Positions 1 to 5,461 of a stretch of DNA of 7,638 bases are shown in pieces. The number at the start of each line of letters is the position of its first letter. Within the stretch, counting starts at the first letter, position 1. This DNA comes from Acidobacteriota bacterium (GTDB lineage: Bacteria; Acidobacteriota; Terriglobia; Terriglobales; Acidobacteriaceae), in NCBI GenBank assembly GCA_021798235.1, contig JAJZMO010000331.1:1-7638 (forward strand), in the 5' to 3' direction. A program made the translations under genes and the position numbers. Under the pieces are notes generated by a model. The model worked only from the letters and a program-made list of their open reading frames with translations. It was not told the DNA's origin and searched no databases.

Positions 1-260
1 GACACTGGACACGAAGCAACGAGACGGAACGGGAAGCGCTTCAAACGGTGCGCTGCAAAGGAATGCGGTACGGGGCGGGAGACACGACAGGGTGCCGCAG
101 AAAAAACCGTGTACGTGTTGTATATCACACTTTGCATGGCCTGCCCGTATCTGCACAGGGCTCCCCCAGCGCGTTCCGGCACTGCATGCCAAGGGCAACT
201 CCGCATAGAAATTCCGGCATCTATTTGCATTCTTTCCACTAGATTCTCTTGGATGCTATC

Positions 261-308
261 GTGCCCCATTGGAGTCGCGCCTCAATCTTCCGATGGAAAA
301 AAAACTCC
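261..308 (+). repeat. Hairpin repeat, copy C (GTGCCCCATT ... AAAAACTCC)
   Basis: The element opens with GTGCCCCATT (261-270). Bases 266-274 (CCATTGGAG) can pair with 288-296 (TTCCGATGG) over nine positions, two of them G-U wobbles in plus-strand RNA, around a 13-base loop. It closes with AAAAACTCC at 300-308. The same 10-mer and 9-mer occur in the same order, 51 instead of 48 bases end to end, on the minus strand at 2292-2342. I therefore read the two as diverged, oppositely oriented copies of one element. It lies just beyond the stop of the DCC-family gene, as its partner lies just beyond hemL. The stem itself is not conserved in sequence, only the ends. Homology between the copies is an inference from two short matches. 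Confidence 0.5.
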
Positions 309-323
309 ACCGTCCTTGGATGG
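297..323 (-). terminator. Possible weak terminator of the DCC-family gene
   Basis: Reading leftward from the DCC-gene stop, CCATC (323-319) can pair with GGTGG (311-307), one pair being a wobble. The bases AG and then a run of eight T (304-297) follow. The T-run and position, about 37 bases after the stop, suit an intrinsic terminator. The stem is only five pairs, and the T-run also forms part of the repeat at 261-308, so the call is tentative. Confidence 0.28.
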
Positions 324-359
324 GATCTGCCGCACGTGGTGAAAAATACTGCGGCGGGC

Positions 360-887
360 CTAGGGTAAAAAGCGGGCCGCATCTTTGGGTGCGGGCACGG
401 GGCAAGTGGTGTATTGGCCGAAAATCCGGTAGCGCCAGCGCGCAACCAAGCGATACCGAGACTCGCGCAGGCCACGGGGCAGCTTCAACAACAGCCGCGC
501 CCAGAGCGCCCATGCTCCGCCAAGACGCAGCAGAACTTCAGTGGCGGCATCGGAGCGGAAGAGCAGCGACTCTTGTGGAGTCTGCGCGGACAGAACCAGA
601 ACGACCGTATCGAGCGCCGACGTGTCGATGTTGTGGCGGGCCAGAATTGTCTGCGCGGATGTGCCTTGCAGCGGGGCAAAAGAAAAAATCTGCCTGCGAT
701 CTTGCCGCAGCACAAAGCGCACGAAGCCATGGCAGAGTGGGCAGAGTCCGTCGTAGAGCAGCAGCGTGCGGTCCTGCAAGGAGTTATGCACGGAGTTATG
801 CGCGGCGTCCGGCGAGTCGCTCGGTTGGGCGCTGGGCGAGTTCGGGCTGGAGGAATTTGCGTTGGCGTGCATCTCCAGCGCTCCCAT
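360..887 (-). CDS. DCC-family (DUF393) thiol-disulfide oxidoreductase-like protein
   Basis: The 175-residue product (stop TAG at 360-362) carries the DxxCxxC signature of the DCC/DUF393 family (B. subtilis YuxK type) as DGLCPLC, with D46, C49 and C52. The family C-terminal pattern is also present: WRYRIFGQYTTCPVPAP, then RFL. Members are small thioredoxin-fold-like proteins presumed to handle thiol-disulfide chemistry; substrates are mostly unknown. Residues 1 to about 40 form a Ser/Asn/Pro-rich low-complexity leader outside the family core, including a doubled HNSV/HNSL unit. There is no clear signal peptide, so the protein is probably cytosolic. I chose the ATG at 887 because AGGTG sits five bases upstream. 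An ATG at 872 gives 170 residues. An ATG at 929, with GGAG five bases upstream, gives 189 residues but would overlap the longest hemL start. The gene is divergent from hemL. Family assignment is firm; the start is not. Confidence 0.85.
   Translation of the reverse strand: MGALEMHANANSSSPNSPSAQPSDSPDAAHNSVHNSLQDRTLLLYDGLCPLCHGFVRFVLRQDRRQIFSFAPLQGTSAQTILARHNIDTSALDTVVLVLSAQTPQESLLFRSDAATEVLLRLGGAWALWARLLLKLPRGLRESRYRLVARWRYRIFGQYTTCPVPAPKDAARFLP
780..803. repeat. Two-copy 12-base tandem repeat inside the DCC-family gene
   Basis: GGAGTTATGCAC (780-791) is followed at once by GGAGTTATGCGC (792-803), differing at one base. Since 12 is a multiple of three, the repeat stays in frame and encodes the doubled tetrapeptide HNSV-HNSL in the low-complexity N-terminal leader of the DCC-family protein. 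It looks like a recent in-frame duplication in an unconstrained linker. Confidence 0.7.
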
Positions 888-909
888 CGCTGCACCTATA
901 CTGTAGGCG

Positions 910-2259
910 ATGCCTGAATTTTCCACCATGCCCACTCCAATGACTGAGAAACGCCCCCGTAAACAGAACCGCTCGCGCCAACTGCAACAACGCGCGGAGC
1001 AATTTTTCCCCGGCGGGGTCAACTCCCCGGTGCGGGCCTTTGGCGCGGTGGGCGGCCATCCTCCATTTGTGGAGCGGGCGCAGGGCGCGCACATCTGGGA
1101 TGCTGACGGCAACCGCTACGTGGATTTTGTTGGCTCCTGGGGGCCGATGATTCTGGGCCACGCCGCGCCGCAGGTGGTCGAAGCCGTGCAGCAGGCGGCC
1201 AGCCGCAGTTCGAGCTTTGGCGCATCCACGGCCAGCGAGGCTGAGCTGGCGGCGTGCGTGCAGCAGGCGTTTCCATCCATGGAGCGGATGCGCTTTGTCA
1301 GCTCCGGCACGGAGGCGACGATGTCGGCCATCCGGCTGGCGCGCGCGTACACCGGCAGAAAATTCATCATTAAGTTTGAGGGCTGCTACCACGGCCATGC
1401 GGACGCGCTGCTGGTAAAGGCTGGCTCCGGCGTGGCAACCTTTGGCATCCCCGGCTCCGCAGGCGTGCTAGAGGAGACGGCGCAGTACACGCTGGCGCTG
1501 CCGTTCAACGATGTGGCTGCGGTGGAGGCGGCCTTCGCGCGGCACAAGGACCAGATCGCTTGCGTGATTGTGGAGCCGGTGGTGGGCAATGCGGGCTGCA
1601 TTGCGCCGGCAGAGGGATATTTGCAGGCGCTGCGCCAGATCACCGAACGCGCGGGCGCGCTGCTGATTTTTGATGAGGTGATGACTGGCTTCCGCGTGGC
1701 GCTGGGTGGCGCGCAGGAGCGGTATGGCATTCAGCCCGACCTGACCTGCCTGGGCAAGATTCTGGGCGGGGGCCTGCCGTGCGCGGCTTTTGGCGGGCGC
1801 AGCGAGATTGTCGCAATGTTGGCGCCGCTGGGGCCGGTCTATCAGGCGGGCACGCTCAGCGGCAATCCGTTGGCCATGGCTGCGGGCCTGGCCACCGTGG
1901 GGTATTTGATTGAGCATCGTGCGCAGGTGTATGCGCAACTGGAGCGAACGGCTGCGGCGATTGCCGATGGCTTGGTGCAGGCCGCGCAGCAGGCGGGCGT
2001 GGCATTCACGGTGAATCGCGTGGGCAGCATGTTCACGGGATTTTTTCAGCCGGGGTCGGTGCAGGATTACGCCGGGGCCGCGCGCTCCGACACGAAGGCC
2101 TTTGCCGCCTTCCACTACGCGATGTTGGAGCAGGGTGTGTGGGTGCCGCCGTCCCAGTTTGAAGCGGCCTTTGTGAGTACTGCGCACTCGGCGCAGGATG
2201 TGGAGGCAACGCTGGTGGCAGCGCGCGCGGCCTTTGCTGGGATGGTTCGCGCGGAGTGA
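910..2259 (+). CDS. hemL: Glutamate-1-semialdehyde 2,1-aminomutase
   Basis: This PLP-dependent enzyme converts glutamate-1-semialdehyde to 5-aminolevulinate, the last step of the C5 route to heme and other tetrapyrroles, in the cytosol. The 449-residue reading has the family landmarks in order: [13 protein letters not shown] (32-44), [14 protein letters not shown] (71-84), [15 protein letters not shown] (131-145), the YHGHAD loop (160-165), FDEVMTGFR (254-262) with D255 expected to contact the PLP ring nitrogen, [10 protein letters not shown] (281-290) with K283 as the Schiff-base lysine, and GTLSGNP (314-320). Length matches the family (about 430). Nothing is truncated. Start choice is open: ATGs at 910, 928 and 940 are all in frame and none has a good Shine-Dalgarno. 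The 940 start (439 residues) fits the usual short N-terminus. A TATACT hexamer at 897-902 would place transcription start almost on the 910 codon, so a very short or absent leader is possible. No other heme gene is in the window. Confidence 0.95.
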   Translation: MPEFSTMPTPMTEKRPRKQNRSRQLQQRAEQFFPGGVNSPVRAFGAVGGHPPFVERAQGAHIWDADGNRYVDFVGSWGPMILGHAAPQVVEAVQQAASRSSSFGASTASEAELAACVQQAFPSMERMRFVSSGTEATMSAIRLARAYTGRKFIIKFEGCYHGHADALLVKAGSGVATFGIPGSAGVLEETAQYTLALPFNDVAAVEAAFARHKDQIACVIVEPVVGNAGCIAPAEGYLQALRQITERAGALLIFDEVMTGFRVALGGAQERYGIQPDLTCLGKILGGGLPCAAFGGRSEIVAMLAPLGPVYQAGTLSGNPLAMAAGLATVGYLIEHRAQVYAQLERTAAAIADGLVQAAQQAGVAFTVNRVGSMFTGFFQPGSVQDYAGAARSDTKAFAAFHYAMLEQGVWVPPSQFEAAFVSTAHSAQDVEATLVAARAAFAGMVRAE

Positions 2260-2291
2260 CGCTTCGCTCCAGAAGGACTCGTCGAGGGTGC

Positions 2292-2343
2292 GGAGTTTTT
2301 GTACGACCCCACTCAAACCAGAGGATGGCTTGAATGGGGCACC
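2292..2343 (-). repeat. Hairpin repeat, copy A (GGTGCCCCATT ... AAAAACTCC)
   Basis: On the minus strand the element starts GGTGCCCCATT (2343-2333). The 13-base arm at 2339-2327 pairs with 2319-2307 in every position, counting two G-U wobbles, around a seven-base loop. It ends in AAAAACTCC (2300-2292). The wobbles form only in minus-strand RNA; plus-strand RNA would have two A-C mismatches. This suggests the minus strand, the sense strand of the upstream deacetylase gene, is the one selected. No T-run follows the hairpin on the minus strand, so it is not a standard intrinsic terminator. On the plus strand GGAGTTTTT (2292-2300) comes before the hairpin, 33 bases after the hemL stop. Confidence 0.6.
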
Positions 2344-2355
2344 GCGCTTCGTCCT

Positions 2356-2386
2356 CCCATGTCTCAAAAGCGAGACATGGGGCACC
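2356..2386 (-). repeat. Perfect 10-bp hairpin, copy B, with the same GGTGCCCCAT boundary
   Basis: CCCATGTCTC (2356-2365) and GAGACATGGG (2372-2381) are perfect inverted repeats around a six-base loop. On the minus strand the element starts with GGTGCCCCAT (2386-2377), the same 10-mer that starts copy A 43 bases further on. It lacks the AAAAACTCC tail, so it may be a partial copy cut short by, or sharing its end with, copy A. No T-run follows on either strand. It lies in the gap between two converging genes, so it could block read-through or protect mRNA 3' ends; that role is inference. Confidence 0.65.
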
Positions 2387-2454
2387 CGCGAGCGGAATTA
2401 TCACCAAGCCAACGGAAGTATAGCCAGCTTCGAAAGGCGGGAGCGGAGCCTGCG

Positions 2455-3210
2455 CTAGCTCCAGACTTCGGGTGTGACAAATGCACAGGGTTGGTTGCGC
2501 GCGGCGAAGTATTGCCGCCAGCGTGGGATGAGCGCGGCGGTGGCGGCGACGGAGTGGAGGCGGTCTGCGCCCGGGCCGGTGTGGCCGCCGTCGTGCATCA
2601 GAGCGTTGGTGGCCAAGCCGCGCCGCTGGTTGCGCTCAAATCCGCGCCACAGGTTCTGCTCCACCGCTTGCGGCGTGGTGGGCTTCCAGTCGTAGCCCAT
2701 CGCATTCCACAAAACCGGAGTTAACCCCAGCGCGCGCGCTTGCCGCAGCACGTAGGGGCGGCGCGCGCCAAAGGGCGGACGAAACCAGCGCACCGGCTGG
2801 CCCAGAATCTCTTCCAGCGCGGAGTTGCCCGCGCGCAGCTCTTCACGAATGCGCCGGTTGGAGCAGAGCAGCAGGGCCGGATGTGTCTCCGTGTGGCTGC
2901 CGATCAAGTGGCCGGCGGCGGCGATGGCGTGCACCAGATGCGGCTGGCGGCGGGCGAAGCGTCCAATGAGAAAAAATGTGGCGCGGACATTGTGTTGCGC
3001 CAGCACATCCAACAATTGTGGCGTGGCGGCCTCGTTGGGGCCGTCGTCATAGGTGAGCGCGATCTGGTGCGGATGGTGCGCGGCCACCACGCAACGGCCA
3101 AAGAGCTGCGAGCTGGGCGCGATGCCCGCGTAGGCGATGGCTCCGGCAGCGGCCAGTGCGCCCGCAGCGACTCCGACGCCGATTTCGAGATAAGGTGCAG
3201 CCAGGGACAT
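2455..3210 (-). CDS. Membrane-anchored polysaccharide deacetylase (NodB-like, CE4)
   Basis: The 251-residue protein has the CE4 motifs in order: TYDDGP (53-58) with catalytic-base and metal-ligand aspartates D55 and D56; SHTETHP (105-111) with metal ligands H106 and H110; RPPFG (144-148); a motif-4-like WNAMGYDW (168-175); and LMHDGGH (204-210) with H206. The family removes N- or O-acetyl groups from peptidoglycan, chitin-like or other exopolysaccharides, usually with a divalent metal. Motif 4 is atypical: NAMGYDW lacks the first Asp often seen there. Residues about 7-31 are a hydrophobic Gly/Ala-rich stretch, probably an N-terminal membrane anchor holding the catalytic domain in the periplasm. 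The ATG at 3210 is the only plausible start, but its AAGGA abuts the codon with no spacer, so translation may depend on coupling. It is the last gene of the leftward cluster, 41 bases after the VWA stop. Substrate unknown. Confidence 0.88.
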   Translation of the reverse strand: MSLAAPYLEIGVGVAAGALAAAGAIAYAGIAPSSQLFGRCVVAAHHPHQIALTYDDGPNEAATPQLLDVLAQHNVRATFFLIGRFARRQPHLVHAIAAAGHLIGSHTETHPALLLCSNRRIREELRAGNSALEEILGQPVRWFRPPFGARRPYVLRQARALGLTPVLWNAMGYDWKPTTPQAVEQNLWRGFERNQRRGLATNALMHDGGHTGPGADRLHSVAATAALIPRWRQYFAARNQPCAFVTPEVWS

Positions 3211-3221
3211 TCCTTGCGCAG

Positions 3222-3256
3222 TGTAACGCAGGCAATCTTTTTCGTGTGCGGTTACA
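3222..3256 (-). other. Inverted repeat across the VWA stop and the gap before the deacetylase
   Basis: In minus-strand RNA, TGTAACCGCA (3256-3247) can pair with TGCGTTACA (3230-3222) over nine base pairs with one bulged C, leaving a 16-base loop. The structure includes the TAA stop of the VWA gene (3254-3252) and ends 11 bases before the deacetylase ATG. No T-run follows. It may be an mRNA processing, stability or translation-control hairpin between two operon genes, or chance. Confidence 0.3.
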
Positions 3257-5450
3257 GTGTTTTTGCCGGAGTGGAGAGAGATTTCGAAGCGGTTTCTGTT
3301 CCCGCTGGGCGCACACGCAACGCCAAACGGGGAAAGCTGAAGGCCCCGGCGGCATCATCAATCACGGTCACCTGGCAGGTGTAGAGACCCGGTGGCAGCT
3401 TGTCCAGCGGCACATCGAGCAAAAATGCAACCGCATCGCGCTGCGGAAGATTGATGCGCGTTGCCTCCAGCAACGGCGTGGCATAGACCTTCCGCGTGCC
3501 ATCGAGAAACTCCGCGCTGCTCAACACTCGCACGGGGGTGGTGGCGTCATTGTTGGCAGATTGCTTGGCTTTGCCGGGCGTGGCTGCAGCCGCACGCGCG
3601 GGATCATAGACCTCATAGAGCAAATACAAATGCTGGTTGGCGGCAAAAACGTGCGCCACATTCGGCACCCACTCCACCCCATCCCGCACCAGTGGATTGG
3701 CGCTCTTCTTCGTGTAGGGAATGCTCTGGCTGGAGAGGATGACGGAGCTGAGCTTCAACGCATTTTTTTTGTATTCAGGGATGGTGATGTCCGCTTCAAA
3801 GGATCCCATCTGGCCGGTCTCGTTCTCGCGCACGATGAACTTTAAGTGATACGTTCCCGGAGCCAGCGTAAAGCCGGTGGTGTACTGCACGTTCTTTTGA
3901 CGCACCTGCTGGCTGGCGTTTAGCTTCAACTTCACGGTGTCGCGCACGTTGCCGACTTCGACGTTCGCGCGGTTCTTCACCACGCCAATCACGTCGAGCG
4001 TGGCTTTGTCCTTATCACTCTTTTGCGTAAAAGGAATCTGCGAGCCGGGCACGATGAGCGACACAGGAACAAAAAAGCTGTTGTCGCCGGTACGGAAGTA
4101 AAAAGCGTCGAGGTACACCAGCAGATCCGTTGCGGGCAGGTCGCTGTCCAATTGCTGTTGCAGTTCGCGTTCGCGATCCTCATGCGCGGTATGGCGGAAG
4201 TCGGCGGGAGCAAAGTAGCCGGGACGGTACTCCACCTTGACCCCACGGCGGCGTACGCGAATGGTGAGCCTGCGAAATTTTCCGTCACGCGCCGGATTGC
4301 TCGATCGAAAGCCGATCATGTAATACGCAGCGGTGTCGTGCTGTATGCGGGTGAAGGCGGGCGCAAAATTATTCGTATCAAAAAATGCCTTGCCGCCCGT
4401 ATCGGATGCGATGGTGGAGAGCGTTTCCTGGGAGTCGAAGTTTGAATCCAACTGGTTCTGCACCGCCGCGCCGCTGTAGGCAGCGTTGCCCTGCAAGCTG
4501 CCGGTTTGCGAGTCGCCCACCGGCGGCAGTGCCTGCAGCCCGCGAATATCTGCGCTGTAGATGGACATATTGGCGCGCACGGCTGCGTTGACGGCTGCGT
4601 GGAGCGATGCCTGGTTCTCAATGCCGGTGCGCGTCAGTCCTCCAGAGAAAAACAGCAGCGATTTTTTTGCGTTGATGCGCTCCAGAGAACGCGCGATGTC
4701 GGCAATCGCGTACAGCTTCAGATCAATGTTGATGTAGTTGTACTCGTTTTCATCGGGCGTGTAGGCAGCCCCCACATCCGCCGTGCCATTGGTCGAACCG
4801 CTGCCGCCTGCCTGCAATCCCTGGCCCTCGATGCCGCTGTAGCGCGCCAGCCCACGCAGCAATAAAGTTTTGTCTGCGGTGAAGTCCTGATCGACGCTCG
4901 GCGATGTTCCATAGGAGACCAGCGCCACCAAATCTGCCGGCTGCATTTGATCGTTGACGTAATGCCGGGCTGCGGCCAGGGCGCGATCCAAATCCTCGAC
5001 CTCCATCGAACTCAGGTCAAACATCAATACGATGAGCCGATGATTTTCCAGCATCTTTTCGTCGATATTGCCCTTGGCGTCCAAGACAGGCGCTGTTGGT
5101 GTGCTCGCGCCGCTCACCGTGCCTTCGCTGGGAGTCGTCACCGCGTCCACGCTTTGAAAGTCGATGGTGTGAATCTGCTGTGGCTTGCCGTTTTCGAGAA
5201 TCGTAAAGTCTTTGGCCGTCAGCCCACGCACAATTTGTCCGGTTTTTTTGTCGCGCACCACCACATTGGTCAGCACCAGATCACTGTTTACCCGCAGCGT
5301 GAAGCCTGCGCCATTACTGCCGACAATTTGTCCGGCCTTGGCATTCTGCACCTGCGCCGCATTCGAGGCGCACAACCATAGGGAAGCCAGCAGCGCCGAG
5401 GCCACGCGCGTGCAATGGTTGGGAGCGAATTGTAAAAAATTCGTGCGCAT
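3252..5450 (-). CDS. Secreted VWA-domain protein, acidobacterial VWFA-related family
   Basis: The product is 732 residues. It has an N-terminal signal peptide (hydrophobic core ending CASNAA, cleavage likely after about residue 32). A short beta segment (about 53-95) holds VVVRDKKTGQIVRGLTAKDF, ILENGKPQQI and is typical of TIGR03436-type proteins. A VWA domain follows (about 137-382), then RRLTIRVRRRGVKVEYRPGYF (about 393-413). The C-terminal part, about 315 residues, looks beta-rich and contains 'L.PG.Y'-type repeats (APGTYHLKFIV, PPGLYTCQVTV). The MIDAS motif reads DLSSM (145-149): the third position is Met where DxSxS is expected. The Cys in LWLC does not fit a lipobox, so I expect a soluble periplasmic or surface protein. 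I chose the ATG at 5450 because GGAGAG precedes it at good spacing; an ATG at 5462 that overlaps the receptor stop adds four residues. Ligand and function are unknown; VWA domains generally bind proteins. Confidence 0.88.
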   Translation of the reverse strand: MRTNFLQFAPNHCTRVASALLASLWLCASNAAQVQNAKAGQIVGSNGAGFTLRVNSDLVLTNVVVRDKKTGQIVRGLTAKDFTILENGKPQQIHTIDFQSVDAVTTPSEGTVSGASTPTAPVLDAKGNIDEKMLENHRLIVLMFDLSSMEVEDLDRALAAARHYVNDQMQPADLVALVSYGTSPSVDQDFTADKTLLLRGLARYSGIEGQGLQAGGSGSTNGTADVGAAYTPDENEYNYINIDLKLYAIADIARSLERINAKKSLLFFSGGLTRTGIENQASLHAAVNAAVRANMSIYSADIRGLQALPPVGDSQTGSLQGNAAYSGAAVQNQLDSNFDSQETLSTIASDTGGKAFFDTNNFAPAFTRIQHDTAAYYMIGFRSSNPARDGKFRRLTIRVRRRGVKVEYRPGYFAPADFRHTAHEDRERELQQQLDSDLPATDLLVYLDAFYFRTGDNSFFVPVSLIVPGSQIPFTQKSDKDKATLDVIGVVKNRANVEVGNVRDTVKLKLNASQQVRQKNVQYTTGFTLAPGTYHLKFIVRENETGQMGSFEADITIPEYKKNALKLSSVILSSQSIPYTKKSANPLVRDGVEWVPNVAHVFAANQHLYLLYEVYDPARAAAATPGKAKQSANNDATTPVRVLSSAEFLDGTRKVYATPLLEATRINLPQRDAVAFLLDVPLDKLPPGLYTCQVTVIDDAAGAFSFPRLALRVRPAGTETASKSLSTPAKTL

Positions 5451-5454
5451 CGTT

Positions 5455-5460
5455 CTCTCC
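5455..5460 (-). promoter_or_regulatory. Ribosome-binding site deciding the VWA start
   Basis: GGAGAG lies four bases before the ATG at 5450-5448 (six counted from the GGAG core). It overlaps the alternative ATG at 5462-5460, which has no comparable site of its own. The site begins two bases after the receptor stop (5464-5462), an arrangement suited to translational coupling. Confidence 0.7.
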
Positions 5461-5461
5461 A

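Larger units (their letters stand above)
1..359. other. Left-edge region without a supportable gene
   Basis: No convincing gene was found in these bases on either strand. One plus-strand frame stays open from the window edge to 342. Its translation has mixed composition with scattered Cys, His and Arg, no recognisable motif, no good start and no ribosome-binding site, so I do not call it. The only structure seen is the hairpin repeat at 261-308 and an A8 run at 297-304 (T8 on the minus strand, downstream of the DCC-family gene). The region could be the 3' flank of the DCC gene plus the upstream region of a gene lying left of the window. Confidence 0.5.

Noticed and set aside
1..342. Plus-strand frame open from the left edge to 342, as a possible gene end entering the window
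   Set aside because: No recognisable family sequence, irregular composition, and it would read through the hairpin repeat at 261-308. It could be a fragment of an unknown gene but nothing supports it.
269..943. 224-codon plus-strand frame opposite the DCC-family gene
   Set aside because: The minus strand here encodes a protein with the DxxCxxC motif and family C-terminus, while the plus frame is Arg/Ala/Ser-rich without motifs.
930..1112. N-terminal extension of the DCC-family reading frame to an ATG at 1112
   Set aside because: The extra 61 codons lie inside the start of hemL and encode Cys/Arg/Pro-rich sequence unlike the family; internal starts at 929, 887 or 872 are better placed.
2356..2381. 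Perfect hairpin as an intrinsic terminator of hemL or the deacetylase
   Set aside because: The stem is strong but no T-run follows it on either strand, and its boundary motif is shared with its neighbour, so it is better described as a repeat.
1468..2385. 305-codon open frame on the minus strand opposite hemL
   Set aside because: It lies almost wholly antisense to an intact, well-recognised hemL, has Arg/His-rich composition with no motif, and is explained by high GC reducing stop codons.
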